A stretch of DNA of 64,000 bases from Streptomyces sp. CA-210063. GTDB taxonomy: Bacteria > Actinomycetota > Actinomycetes > Streptomycetales > Streptomycetaceae. The notes below the pieces were generated by a model. It was not told the DNA's origin, did no database searches, and saw nothing but the letters and a program-made list of their open reading frames with translations. Numbering within the stretch: position 1 is the stretch's first letter; every line of letters begins with the position of its first letter. The position numbers and the translations under genes are program-made. Below, in pieces: positions 1-8,050 of the stretch. The stretch spans positions 7,502,001 through 7,566,000 of the forward strand of contig NZ_CP102512.1 in NCBI RefSeq assembly GCF_024612015.1, in the 5' to 3' direction.

Positions 1-60
1 ACCCAGCGGTGTGGTTGCGCCGATACCGGTGACGACCACGGTGCGATTGGTCGAGCTCAC
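1..60 (-). CDS. fabF: Beta-ketoacyl-ACP synthase II, N-terminus only
   Basis: Only the first 20 codons lie in the window. They read from a GTG at 60-58 and run off the left edge. The visible peptide (VSSTNRTVVVTGIGATTPLG) is the typical KAS II opening, with the conserved VVVTGIGxxTPLG strand and turn. It follows acpP in the same direction after about 100 bases, as expected for the fourth enzyme-coding gene of a fabD-fabH-acpP-fabF operon. The enzyme elongates acyl-ACP chains with malonyl-ACP in the cytoplasm. The catalytic Cys-His-His residues lie outside the window, so activity cannot be judged. Confidence 0.9.
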   Translation of the reverse strand, partial: MSSTNRTVVVTGIGATTPLG

Positions 61-132
61 GGGAATTTTCTCCAACGGTTACGAGGATTCAGCGGCGCCA
101 CCGCCGGGTGGCGGGGCAAACGGACTGCTCCG

Positions 133-155
133 CGGACCGGGCCGGACCCGGTCCG
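133..155 (-). terminator. Intercistronic hairpin after acpP
   Basis: An 8-9 bp stem (GGACCGGG / CCCGGTCC) with a 5-base loop begins about 6 bases after the acpP stop codon. No T tract follows and fabF lies downstream, so it is more likely a partial attenuator or mRNA 3'-end stabiliser than a full terminator. It could raise ACP output relative to FabF. Role inferred. Confidence 0.5.
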
Positions 156-160
156 TCGGA

Positions 161-409
161 TCAGGCCTGGTTCTTGAGGATGTAGTTGGTCGCGTCGCCG
201 ACCGTCTTGAGGTTCTTGACGTCGTCGTCCGGGATCTTGACGTCGAAGCGCTCTTCGGCGGCGACGACGACCTCGACCATGGACAGGGAGTCGACGTCCA
301 GGTCGTCGGTGAAGGACTTGTCCAGCTGGACGTCCTCGACCGGGATGCCGGCGATCTCGTTCACGATGTCGGCGAGACCGGCGACGATCTCTTCCTGAGT
401 GGCGGCCAT
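161..409 (-). CDS. acpP: Acyl carrier protein of fatty-acid synthesis
   Basis: 82-residue acidic protein, the usual size of type II ACP. The motif DVDSLSMVE contains Ser41, where 4'-phosphopantetheine is attached by a holo-ACP synthase. ACP carries growing acyl chains between FabH, FabF and the reductases in the cytoplasm. The ATG at 409 is chosen because GGAG sits just upstream and the product then starts MAATQEEI as in actinobacterial ACPs; a longer in-frame reading to 493 would add an unrelated basic extension. It lies between fabH and fabF on the same strand, about 100 bases from each. The helix II Asp-Ser-Leu and the C-terminal half look intact. Confidence 0.97.
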   Translation of the reverse strand: MAATQEEIVAGLADIVNEIAGIPVEDVQLDKSFTDDLDVDSLSMVEVVVAAEERFDVKIPDDDVKNLKTVGDATNYILKNQA

Positions 410-511
410 GTCGGGCGCTCCTTCGTTGTTTTCCAGAGGGTTGGCGGCCCGCCGCGTCAGCGGCAGGTTGTGCGTTTTCCCGCGCCGGACCACAAGATCC
501 GAAGCGGTTGC

Positions 512-1543
512 CTAGGGGAGGGTAACGACCGTCGCGGCGTACACGAGACCCGCCCCGAAGCCGATGACGAGCGCGGTGTCGCCGCTCTTCGCCTCGCCGG
601 TCGCCAGGAGCCGCTCCATCGCGAGCGGGATCGAGGCGGCCGAGGTGTTGCCGGTGGTGCGTACGTCACGCGCGACCGTGACATGCTCCGGCAGCTTGAG
701 TGTCTTCACCATCGAGTCGATGATCCGCTCGTTGGCCTGGTGCGGAATGAAGACGTCCAGGTCGTCCGAGCCGATCCCGGCCGCGTCCAGCGCCTGCTGA
801 GCGACCTTCGCCATCTCGAACACGGCCCAGCGGAACACCGCCTGGCCCTCCTGCGTGATCGCGGGGAACTTGACCTTGCCCTCGCTGTCGAGCGGGAGCT
901 TGTCGAGGTCACCGATCCGGTACTCGTCCCACGGGACCGTCTGCTTGATCGTTCCGGCTTTGTCGCCCTCGGAGCCCCACACCGTCGGGCCGATGTGCGG
1001 CTCCTGGGAGGGGCCGACGACGACCGCGCCGGCGCCGTCCCCGAAGAGGAAGGCCGTGGCCCGGTCCTCCAGGTCGGTCAGGTCGGACAGCCGCTCGACG
1101 CCGATGACCAGGACGTACTCCGCCGAGCCCTCGACGACCATGCCCTTGGCGAGGGTCAGGCCGTAACCGAAGCCCGCGCAGCCGGCCGAGATGTCGAAGG
1201 CGGCGGCCTTGGCGGTGCCCAGCTTGTCGGCGATCTCGGTGGCGACGGCCGGGGTCTGGCTGAAGTGCGAGACCGTCGAGACGACGACCGCGCCGATCTG
1301 CTCGACGGAGATACCGGCGTCGGCGATCGCTTTCCCGGACGCCTCGATCGACATGGCGGCGACGGTCTCCTCGTCGTTCGCCCAGTGCCGGGTCTCGATG
1401 CCGGAGCGGGAGCGGATCCACTCGTCGGACGAGTCGATCTTCTCCAGGATCACGTCGTTGGGTACCACCCGGACCGGACGGTAGCCGCCCACGCCGAGGA
1501 TGCGTGCGTAGGGGGCGCCCTTGCTCGGCCTGATCTTCGACAT
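512..1543 (-). CDS. fabH: Beta-ketoacyl-ACP synthase III
   Basis: 343 residues, normal KAS III length. FabH starts fatty-acid synthesis by condensing a short acyl-CoA primer with malonyl-ACP; streptomycete enzymes favour branched primers. The thiolase-fold triad is visible: Cys122 in SAGCAGF, His268 in PHQANERI and Asn299 in TTGNTSAAS, all in canonical context. The glycine-rich GFGAGLVYAATV end is also present. The ATG at 1543 lies 13 bases after the fabD stop, so the two are translated from one operon mRNA. Nothing looks unusual; primer specificity cannot be read from the sequence by eye. Confidence 0.97.
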   Translation of the reverse strand: MSKIRPSKGAPYARILGVGGYRPVRVVPNDVILEKIDSSDEWIRSRSGIETRHWANDEETVAAMSIEASGKAIADAGISVEQIGAVVVSTVSHFSQTPAVATEIADKLGTAKAAAFDISAGCAGFGYGLTLAKGMVVEGSAEYVLVIGVERLSDLTDLEDRATAFLFGDGAGAVVVGPSQEPHIGPTVWGSEGDKAGTIKQTVPWDEYRIGDLDKLPLDSEGKVKFPAITQEGQAVFRWAVFEMAKVAQQALDAAGIGSDDLDVFIPHQANERIIDSMVKTLKLPEHVTVARDVRTTGNTSAASIPLAMERLLATGEAKSGDTALVIGFGAGLVYAATVVTLP

Positions 1544-1556
1544 AGGTCCAGGACTC

Positions 1557-2477
1557 CTAGTTCAGGTGCTCGGCGATGAGCGCGCGAGCGGCGTCGAGGT
1601 CGTCGGGTGTCTTCAGCGCCACCGTCGCCACGCCCGGCAGTGCACGCTTGGCGAGACCCGTGAGCGTGCCGCCGGGGCACACCTCGACGAGCGCCGTCAC
1701 GCCCAGCTCCTTGAAGGTCTCCATGCACAGGTCCCAGCGGACCGGGTTGGCGACCTGACCGACCAGACGGGAGAGCACCTCGGCGCCGGTGGCGACCGCC
1801 TGCCCGTCCTTGTTCGAGACATAGGTGACCTTGGGGTCCCCGGGCGACAGATCCACGGCGGCCTCGGCGAGGCTGTCGACGGCGGGGGACATGTGGTGCG
1901 TGTGGAAGGCGCCGGCGACCTTCAGGGCGACGACCCGTCGTACGCCCTCGGGCTTGTCCGCCTCCAGGGCGGCCAGTTGCTCCAGGGTGCCGGCGGCGAC
2001 GATCTGGCCCGCGCCGTTCACGTTCGCCGGGGTCAGACCCAGCTTCTCCAGGTGCGGAATCGTCACCTCGGGGTCGCCGCCGAGGAGCGCGGACATACCG
2101 GTCTCGGTGACGGCGGCGGCCTCGGCCATGGCCAGGCCCCGCTTGCGGACGAGGGTCAGCGCGGCCGTGTCGTCCAGGACACCGGCGAACACGGCGGCGG
2201 TGATCTCACCGACGCTGTGACCGGCTACCGCGCCGGGCACGACGTCACCCAGGGCGGCGGCGGACAGCAGTCCCGCGGCGACGAGCAGCGGCTGGGCCAC
2301 GGCGGTGTCGCGGATCGCGTCGGCGTCGGCCTCGGTGCCGTAGTGGGCGAGGTCGAGGCCGATGGCGTCCGACCACTGGCCGACACGGTCGGCGGCGCCG
2401 GGGAGGTCGAGCCAAGGAGTCAGGAAGCCGGGCGTCTGGGCGCCCTGGCCGGGAGCGACGAGTACGAGCACTCTCAC
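1557..2477 (-). CDS. fabD: Malonyl-CoA:ACP transacylase
   Basis: 306 residues, typical of FabD. It transfers malonyl from CoA to ACP and so supplies the extender unit for FabH and FabF. The N-terminal APGQGAQTPGF loop forms the oxyanion hole, and the nucleophile Ser88 is in GHSVGEITAAV. Start is the GTG at 2477; the upstream purine run AGAGAGAG is only a fair ribosome site. It is the first gene of the fab operon, 83 bases after the fasR stop. A perfect dyad in that gap (2535-2561) probably controls the operon. Confidence 0.96.
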   Translation of the reverse strand: MRVLVLVAPGQGAQTPGFLTPWLDLPGAADRVGQWSDAIGLDLAHYGTEADADAIRDTAVAQPLLVAAGLLSAAALGDVVPGAVAGHSVGEITAAVFAGVLDDTAALTLVRKRGLAMAEAAAVTETGMSALLGGDPEVTIPHLEKLGLTPANVNGAGQIVAAGTLEQLAALEADKPEGVRRVVALKVAGAFHTHHMSPAVDSLAEAAVDLSPGDPKVTYVSNKDGQAVATGAEVLSRLVGQVANPVRWDLCMETFKELGVTALVEVCPGGTLTGLAKRALPGVATVALKTPDDLDAARALIAEHLN

Positions 2478-2534
2478 ACTCTCTCTTGGGGACGGCTACG
2501 GCCGCCCGTGAGGACAGGGACGAAGAACACGAGG

Positions 2535-2561
2535 GGGTTTTGTAGCCCTCCGACAAAACCC
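2535..2561. promoter_or_regulatory. Perfect dyad between fasR and fabD
   Basis: GGGTTTTGT at 2535-2543 and ACAAAACCC at 2553-2561 form perfect 9-base inverted arms separated by 9 bases. The right arm overlaps the fasR stop codon and the element lies 58 bases upstream of the fabD start. The arms are unusually A/T-rich for this genome and no T tract follows, which suits a protein-binding operator better than a terminator. FasR of S. coelicolor is known to activate the fab operon promoter, so FasR is the obvious ligand; binding here is inference. Confidence 0.65.
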
Positions 2562-3763
2562 TAGAGCTGGAGATCCCCATCGACCAGACGCCCCAGGATC
2601 AGCGCGATCCGCAAGGTGAAGGCCGAGCGTACATCGGAGGGCGACCAGCCGGTGACGTCAGTCACACGTCGGAGCCGGTAGCGCACGGTGTTGGGATGGA
2701 CAAAGAGCATCCGGGCCGCTCCCTCGAGACTTGAGGCTTGTTCGAGATAGACGCTGAGCGTCTCCAGGAGCGCGGACCCGGCCTCCTCCAGCGGTCTGTA
2801 GATCTCCTCCACCAGTTGCTCACGCGCGCTGGGGTCGCCCGCGATCGCGCGCTCCGGAAGCAGATCGTCCGCCAGGACGGGCCGGGGCGCGTCCTGCCAC
2901 GCCGAACAGGCCTTGAGCCCAGCCGCCGCCGCCTGCGCGGACCGGGTCGCGGCCAGCAGATCGGGCACGATCGGCCCGGCCACCACCGGGCCCGCCGCAT
3001 ACGGTCCGATCAGCGACTTCGCCACCTGCAACGGGTCGTTGCTGCCGCCGGCGATCACCACGAGCCGGTCGCCGAGGACACCGGTGAGCACCTGGAGCTT
3101 GGCGTGCCGGGCCGCGCGCCGGATCGCCTCCACGGTCAGCTCGCTGTCGCCGTCCGGGGCGGTGCCGAGGACCACGCAGACATGCTCGGGGGAGTTCCAG
3201 CCGAGGGCGGCGGCCCTGCTCACGGCGCCCTCGTCGGCCTCGCCGCTGAGCACCGCGTTCACGACCAGGGACTCCAGCCGGGCGTCCCAGGCACCCCGCG
3301 CCTCGGCGGCCTGCGCGTACACCTGGGCGGTGGCGAAGGCGATCTCCCGCGCGTAGACGAGCAGCGCCTCGCGCAGCACGCTCTCGTCGCCGGGGGCGGC
3401 CACCTCGTCGATGGCGGACTCCATGACCTCGATGGTCGTGCGCACCATCTCCACGGTCTGCCGGAGCGTGATCGCCCGGGTCAGTTCACGCGGCGCGGTC
3501 CCGAAGACGTCGGTGGAGATGGCCTGCGGGGCGTCCGGATGCCGGAACCACTCCGTGAAGGCGGCGATACCGGCCTGGGCGACCAGCCCGATCCACGACC
3601 GGTTCTCGGGCGGCATCGCCCGGTACCAGGGCAGCGTCTCGTCCATCCGCGCGATGGCCTGCGCGGCGAGGCTTCCGGACGACTTCTCCAGCCGCTTCAA
3701 GGTCGCGACGTGCGCGTGGACGGACGATGCGGTTCGGGACTTGCTGGCTTCGGGTTGGGGCAC
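2561..3763 (-). CDS. fasR: PucR-family activator of fatty-acid genes
   Basis: 400-residue regulator. The C-terminal PucR-type helix-turn-helix is clear: LEGAARMLFVHPNTVRYRLRRVTDVTGW near residues 340-370, where the HPNTVRYRL recognition helix is diagnostic. The N-terminal and middle parts form a predicted sensor and a GGDEF-like domain typical of CdaR/PucR proteins. Its place directly upstream of fabD-fabH-acpP-fabF identifies it as FasR, the activator that links acyl-CoA supply to the fab operon in streptomycetes. The GTG start at 3763 gives MPQPEAS. A repeat-rich gap separates it from the divergent pirin gene. Confidence 0.9.
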   Translation of the reverse strand: MPQPEASKSRTASSVHAHVATLKRLEKSSGSLAAQAIARMDETLPWYRAMPPENRSWIGLVAQAGIAAFTEWFRHPDAPQAISTDVFGTAPRELTRAITLRQTVEMVRTTIEVMESAIDEVAAPGDESVLREALLVYAREIAFATAQVYAQAAEARGAWDARLESLVVNAVLSGEADEGAVSRAAALGWNSPEHVCVVLGTAPDGDSELTVEAIRRAARHAKLQVLTGVLGDRLVVIAGGSNDPLQVAKSLIGPYAAGPVVAGPIVPDLLAATRSAQAAAAGLKACSAWQDAPRPVLADDLLPERAIAGDPSAREQLVEEIYRPLEEAGSALLETLSVYLEQASSLEGAARMLFVHPNTVRYRLRRVTDVTGWSPSDVRSAFTLRIALILGRLVDGDLQL

Positions 3764-3863
3764 GGGACCAAGACTGCCTTATCGCCGCGCCGGCTTGCGC
3801 CGGAGGGGGGCGAGGGGCAGGGGTGCGTGTGCGTCTCGTTCGGCTGCGGGTGGGTGGGGCTTC

Positions 3864-3885
3864 TCGCGCAGTTCCCCGCGCCCCT
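3864..3885 (-). repeat. Interspersed palindromic element, copy 1
   Basis: Core TCGCGCAGTTCCCCGCGCCC, the reverse of the element found at nine other sites here. A hairpin follows at about 3886-3916 (AGAAGCA / TGCTTCT around GGGGC / GCCCC). It sits between the divergent fasR and pirin genes. Confidence 0.85.
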
Positions 3886-3978
3886 GAGAAGCAGGGGGCT
3901 GCGCCCCGTGCTTCTCGGCTCGCAGGACCGTCGCCTTCCAGGGCCGTCGCAGGAGGCGGGGGATACCGTGGAGCCGTG

Positions 3979-4638
3979 ATGGACGTACGGCGCGCCGACA
4001 CGCGCTACCCCGGTGGTGACCCGGCGGCCGGCATCGAGTCGCTGCACTCCTTCTCCTTCGGGGCGCACTACGACCCGGACAATCTGCGCTTCGGTGCGGT
4101 GATCGCCTGTAACGAGGAGCGGCTCGCGCCCGGTGCCGGGTTCGACGAGCATCCGCACAGCCACACCGAGATCGTCACCTGGGTCGTCGAGGGCGAGCTG
4201 ACCCACCGGGACACCACCGGCCACGAGACGGTCGTCCGCCCCGGCGACGTCCAGCGGCTCAGCTCGGCGGGCGGCGTACGGCACGTGGAGCGCAACGACG
4301 GCTCCGCGCCCCTGACCTTCGTACAGATGTGGCTGGCCCCACTGGACCCGGGCGGCGACCCCGCGTACGAGATCGTGCACGGGATCGCCGACTCCACGCC
4401 GTACGCCGTCCCCGAGGCGGGCGCCATGCTGCACGTACGGCGGCTGACCGCGGCGGGGGAGCGGACGGCTGTGCCGGACGCGGCACGGACGTATCTGCAT
4501 GTCGTACGCGGCACCGTCCGGGTCGGGCCCCATGAGCTGGGGCCCGGCGACTCGGTGCGGGCGGAGGATGAGAAGGGGGCGGAGCTGGTCGCCGTCTCCA
4601 CCCCGGTCGAGGTGCTGATCTGGGAGTTGGCCGAGTGA
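3979..4638 (+). CDS. Pirin family protein
   Basis: 219 residues, two cupin halves. The metal-binding signature is visible: His58, His60, His62 and Glu64 in DEHPHSHTE, plus a second RHVE cluster near residue 100. Pirins are Fe/Mn-binding cupins; some act as quercetin dioxygenases. In Streptomyces one pirin is reported to affect beta-oxidation and central metabolism, and the position next to fasR and the fab operon fits a link to lipid metabolism, though this is inference. The ATG at 3979 begins MDVRRADTRYPGG; upstream in-frame codons run into the repeat element and are not used. It converges with the kinase gene 7 bases downstream. Confidence 0.88.
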   Translation: MDVRRADTRYPGGDPAAGIESLHSFSFGAHYDPDNLRFGAVIACNEERLAPGAGFDEHPHSHTEIVTWVVEGELTHRDTTGHETVVRPGDVQRLSSAGGVRHVERNDGSAPLTFVQMWLAPLDPGGDPAYEIVHGIADSTPYAVPEAGAMLHVRRLTAAGERTAVPDAARTYLHVVRGTVRVGPHELGPGDSVRAEDEKGAELVAVSTPVEVLIWELAE

Positions 4639-4645
4639 CGGGCCG

Positions 4646-6499
4646 TCAGTCGGTGATCGGTTCCTCGGCGTTGCGCCACACCGTGACGTCCACCGAGACG
4701 TAGTCACTGGGGTCGCCGCTCGGGGCCGAGCCCTGGAAGGTGACCAGCGCCATGTGACCGGAGTCGGTGCGCACGCACAGCTGGGAGCCCTTGGAGAGCT
4801 GGCCGAGTTTGACGCGCTCCGCGTACCGGGTCTCGTTCCGGCAGGTCTCCAGGGAGCCCTTCTGGGAGTTGTTCAGCAGGACGATCTTGTAGCTGCTGCT
4901 GCCCATGGTCTTGTCGCCGAAGGAGTCCGTGGAGTAGAAGAGGTCCCCGTCCTCGACGTACGCGGCGCCGATCGAGTCGTACATAGGTTTGGGCGGCGAG
5001 TCCGCGAAGCGCACGTAGTACTTCGCCGGGATGTTGACGCCCTTGAAGGTGACCGGCTTGGGGTCGGACTTCTTCTTGGCGTCACCGGAGCCGCTCGACG
5101 AACCGCCGGTCGCCCCACTCGAAGAACTGCTCGACGAGTCGTTCGACGATCCCGTCATGTCCTTCAGGAACGAGGCGCAACTGCCGAGCAGCCCCAGGCC
5201 GAACACCACGATGACGCCGATCCCGATCCACTTGCCGGCCTTGCTCGTGGGCGGCGGAACGGGCAGCGGACGCGGGTGGGGCTGCGGATGCGGGTGGCCC
5301 TGCGGATGCTGCTGCGGGTGCCAGGTGTGCTGCGGCTGCGGGTACGGCGGCTGGTGCCCGGTCGGCACGGTGTGCGGCCCCGGCTGCGGGTGGTACGGCG
5401 TCGACGGCGGGCCCGCGGGGCCCGGCGGGGGCGGGGTCACCGGCCCGGAGTGCATCGTCGGCGCCGCGTGCATCGTCTGCGCGCCGGGGCCCACGGACGG
5501 CGAACTCAGCTGGGTCACCGGGGCGGTGGGCGGCGGGGACAGGGGCGCCGAGGTCGGGGCCTCGGCCGCCGGGGCCCGCGCGGCCAGCAGCTCCGCCGAC
5601 ACCGAGACGCGCCGTGTGATGTCGGCGCCGATCGCTTCCGGCAGCCAGGAGCCGGACTGGACGAGCGGGGTGGGCGACGCGGCCTGGCACAGCGCGATGA
5701 CCTCGTCGGGCGTGGGCCGGTCCTCGGGGTTCTTCGCCAGACAGCGGGTGATGAAGCCGAGTTCGTCCGGGAGCCCGGAGAGGTCCGGCTCCTCGTGGAC
5801 GATCCGGTACAGCACGGCGTGCGAGGGCCCGTCGCCGTACGCGCCGCCGCCACGCCCCGCGTACGCCGCCACCTGGCCGAGCGCGAACATGTCCGACGCG
5901 GGGGTGATGGGCCTCCCCGCGGCCTGCTCCGGCGACATGAACGCCGGGGTGCCGATCTGGACGCCGGTGCCGGTCAGGGCGGTGGCGTCGGCGGCGCGGG
6001 CGATACCGAAGTCGATGACCCGGGGACCGTCGGAGGCGAGCAGCACGTTGGCGGGCTTCAGATCGCGGTGGACGATGCCCGCCGCGTGGATGACCTTGAG
6101 TGCCTCCGCCACCCCGGCGAGCAGCAGCAGGACCGAGGAGACCGGCAGCGCGCCGTGCTCGGCGACCGCCGCGTGCAGCGACGGCCCCGGTACGTAGGCG
6201 ATGGCCAGCCACGGCTGGTCGCTCTCGGTGTCGTGGTCGAGGACGGGGGCGGTGTAGAGGCCCTGCACACGCTGGGCGGCCTGCACCTCCTGCTTGAAGC
6301 GGCGGCGGAAGTCCGGGTCCTCGCTCAGCTCGGGCCGGATCGTCTTGAGCGCGATCGGGTGCCCACCCGGCGTGTACGACAGATACACCGTGCCCATGCC
6401 GCCCGAGCCGAGCCGTGCCGCGAGCCGGTAGCTCGCCACGGTCGTCGGGTCACCGGCCTCCAACGGCTTGAAGTGCCCGCCCGGTCGAACCTCGCCCAT
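4646..6499 (-). CDS. Membrane Ser/Thr protein kinase with extracellular sensor
   Basis: 617 residues. An N-terminal cytoplasmic Hanks-type kinase carries the glycine loop GSGGMGTVYL (about residue 31), HRDLKPANVLL (about 143) and a VIDFGIARA loop. A Pro/Gln/His-rich linker follows, then one membrane helix (WIGIGVIVVFGLGLLG, about 424-440). The roughly 170-residue outer part starts with a Ser/Gly-rich stalk and ends in a globular region with two cysteines that could form a disulfide. It has no PASTA repeats, so it is not a PknB-type muropeptide sensor; its ligand is unknown. ATG 6499 is preceded by GGGGGAGAA. It probably phosphorylates nearby or global targets on an outside signal. Confidence 0.93.
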   Translation of the reverse strand: MGEVRPGGHFKPLEAGDPTTVASYRLAARLGSGGMGTVYLSYTPGGHPIALKTIRPELSEDPDFRRRFKQEVQAAQRVQGLYTAPVLDHDTESDQPWLAIAYVPGPSLHAAVAEHGALPVSSVLLLLAGVAEALKVIHAAGIVHRDLKPANVLLASDGPRVIDFGIARAADATALTGTGVQIGTPAFMSPEQAAGRPITPASDMFALGQVAAYAGRGGGAYGDGPSHAVLYRIVHEEPDLSGLPDELGFITRCLAKNPEDRPTPDEVIALCQAASPTPLVQSGSWLPEAIGADITRRVSVSAELLAARAPAAEAPTSAPLSPPPTAPVTQLSSPSVGPGAQTMHAAPTMHSGPVTPPPPGPAGPPSTPYHPQPGPHTVPTGHQPPYPQPQHTWHPQQHPQGHPHPQPHPRPLPVPPPTSKAGKWIGIGVIVVFGLGLLGSCASFLKDMTGSSNDSSSSSSSGATGGSSSGSGDAKKKSDPKPVTFKGVNIPAKYYVRFADSPPKPMYDSIGAAYVEDGDLFYSTDSFGDKTMGSSSYKIVLLNNSQKGSLETCRNETRYAERVKLGQLSKGSQLCVRTDSGHMALVTFQGSAPSGDPSDYVSVDVTVWRNAEEPITD

Positions 6500-6623
6500 C
6501 GTTCTCCCCCGAAAGCTGTGAAGCTTGTGTGCCCCGGGGAGGTTAGCCGACGGACCGGTGCCTGTGGCCGCTCGGACCCAGCACCCGCGCCTTCCGTCGA
6601 AGAGTTGTCGTTTCCTTCACGAA

Positions 6624-7457
6624 TCAGGCACTTTTCCCGACCTCGGCGAGCACAGCGTCCGTGAACGGCGTCCACGCCTCGACCGCCCACGGCCCGAACG
6701 CCCGGTCCGTCAACGCCGCACAGGCCACACCGGCGACGGGGTCGATCCACAGGAACGTCCCCGACTGCCCGAAGTGCCCGAACGTGCGCGGCGAGGACGA
6801 AGTCCCCGTCCAGTGCGGCGACTTGGCGTCCCGGATCTCGAAACCGAGCCCCCAGTCGTTGGGGTTCTGGTGCCCGTAGCCCGGCAGGACGCCCTTCGTG
6901 CCCGGGTACTGCACGGTCATCGCCGCCGCGACCGTACGCGGGTCCAGCAGCCGGGGTGCCTGCACCTCGGCGGCGAACCGCACCAGGTCGTCGACGGTCG
7001 AGACACCGTCCTTCGCCGGGGATCCGTCGAGGGAGGTGGACGTCATCCCCAGCGGTTCGAGCACCGCCTGGCGCGCGTACTCCGCGAACGGGATGTCCGT
7101 CGCCTTGGCCACATGGTCCCCGAGCGCCTCGAACCCGGCGTTGGAGTACAGCCGCCGCTCCCCGGGCGCCGCCGTCACCCGGTGCTCGTCGAAGGCCAGC
7201 CCCGAGGTGTGCGCCAGCAGATGCCGCACGGTCGACCCGGTCGGCCCCGCAGGCTCGTCCAGCTCGATCGCCCCCTCCTCGTACGCCACCAGCACGGCGT
7301 ACGCGGCGAGCGGCTTGGTGACCGAGGCCAGCGCGAACCGCCGCCCGAGGGGGCCGTGGGTCCCGAGGAGGGTGCCGTCCGCCCGTACGACGGCCGCGGC
7401 GGCGGTGGGAACGGGCCAGTTCTCGATCAGGGCGAGGCTCTGCAGAGGCATGCTCAC
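6624..7457 (-). CDS. Beta-lactamase-fold serine hydrolase
   Basis: 277 residues (275 from the ATG at 7451). It has the class C beta-lactamase/DD-peptidase fold: S-x-x-K in ASVTKPLAAY, a YSN tyrosine motif in RLYSNAGFEAL, and HFG (GHFGQSGTF) in place of the KTG box. No signal peptide or membrane helix is seen, so it probably acts in the cytoplasm as an esterase or amidase rather than in wall synthesis or drug resistance. It starts 14 bases after the GNAT gene 7471-7950 and is likely co-transcribed with it. GTG 7457 and ATG 7451 are both possible starts; neither has a strong ribosome site. Substrate unknown. Confidence 0.85.
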   Translation of the reverse strand: MSMPLQSLALIENWPVPTAAAAVVRADGTLLGTHGPLGRRFALASVTKPLAAYAVLVAYEEGAIELDEPAGPTGSTVRHLLAHTSGLAFDEHRVTAAPGERRLYSNAGFEALGDHVAKATDIPFAEYARQAVLEPLGMTSTSLDGSPAKDGVSTVDDLVRFAAEVQAPRLLDPRTVAAAMTVQYPGTKGVLPGYGHQNPNDWGLGFEIRDAKSPHWTGTSSSPRTFGHFGQSGTFLWIDPVAGVACAALTDRAFGPWAVEAWTPFTDAVLAEVGKSA

Positions 7458-7470
7458 GAGCGTAAGCGGC

Positions 7471-7950
7471 TCAGAGGTGCAGCCGCATCGAGGGGTCCGG
7501 CTTGCGCACGAAGCCCAGCGAGGCGTAGAGCGGCTCGGCCTCGGGGGAGGCGTTCAGGTCGACCTGCGCGGCACCCCGGTCGCGGAACCAGTCGAGGAGC
7601 GTCTCCATGCAGGCACGGGCGTAGCCCCGGCGGCGGGCGTCCGGGTCGGTGGCCACGCTGAAGACGTATCCGATCGCGCCGTGCGGATTCCCGGCCCTGC
7701 CGATGCGGTACTCGATCGTCCCGGCCACCAGCGCGGCGAGCGCGCCCGGCCGCTCCGGATGGTCGACGACGAAGGCCGCGAACTCCCCGTCGGAATCGGC
7801 GAGTCGGCGGCGTACCGTGGGCAGGGACTCGGCGTGCCAGTCCGTGGAACCGCCCGTGCTCGCCATGGAGTCGATCATCACCTGGCGCAGCCGGAGCACT
7901 TCCGCCGCGTCCTCGGCCGTGGCACGTCGTACGAGACCCATGATCGGCAC
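7471..7950 (-). CDS. GNAT-family N-acetyltransferase
   Basis: 159 residues with one GNAT domain. The acetyl-CoA loop is visible as ATDPDARRRGYARACMETLLDWF, followed by the C-terminal strand with PLYASLGF. GNAT enzymes move acetyl from CoA to an amine; the acceptor cannot be inferred. Start is GTG 7950 (MPIMGLVRRA) or ATG 7941. It is the first gene of a two-gene unit with the serine hydrolase. It is divergent from the MerR/aldo-keto reductase pair, so the 100-base gap carries both promoters. Confidence 0.9.
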   Translation of the reverse strand: MPIMGLVRRATAEDAAEVLRLRQVMIDSMASTGGSTDWHAESLPTVRRRLADSDGEFAAFVVDHPERPGALAALVAGTIEYRIGRAGNPHGAIGYVFSVATDPDARRRGYARACMETLLDWFRDRGAAQVDLNASPEAEPLYASLGFVRKPDPSMRLHL

Positions 7951-8012
7951 GGTAGTCAGCCGGGCCCCTCGTGTCGCGGGAATTCCCGTCCCCGGAATTC
8001 ACCGGAATCCGC

Positions 8013-8043
8013 TTGCTTGGAGTGCACTCCAAGGTTTTAGCGT
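8013..8043 (+). promoter_or_regulatory. MerR-type promoter with 18-bp palindromic operator
   Basis: Perfect palindrome CTTGGAGTGCACTCCAAG at 8016-8033. It lies between a -35-like TTGCTT (8013-8018) and a -10-like TAGCGT (8038-8043) spaced 19 bases, the overlong spacer that MerR activators correct by twisting DNA. Transcription would start about 8050, at or next to the regulator's ATG at 8051, suggesting a leaderless message. The box resembles operators of AdhR-type MerR proteins that sense aldehydes. Confidence 0.85.
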
Positions 8044-8050
8044 GGTGGTC

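Noticed and set aside
11..1579. Long plus-strand ORF (522 codons) over acpP and fabH
   Set aside because: It is the antisense reading of well-conserved fab genes; high GC leaves long open frames on the opposite strand, and the product has no recognisable domain.
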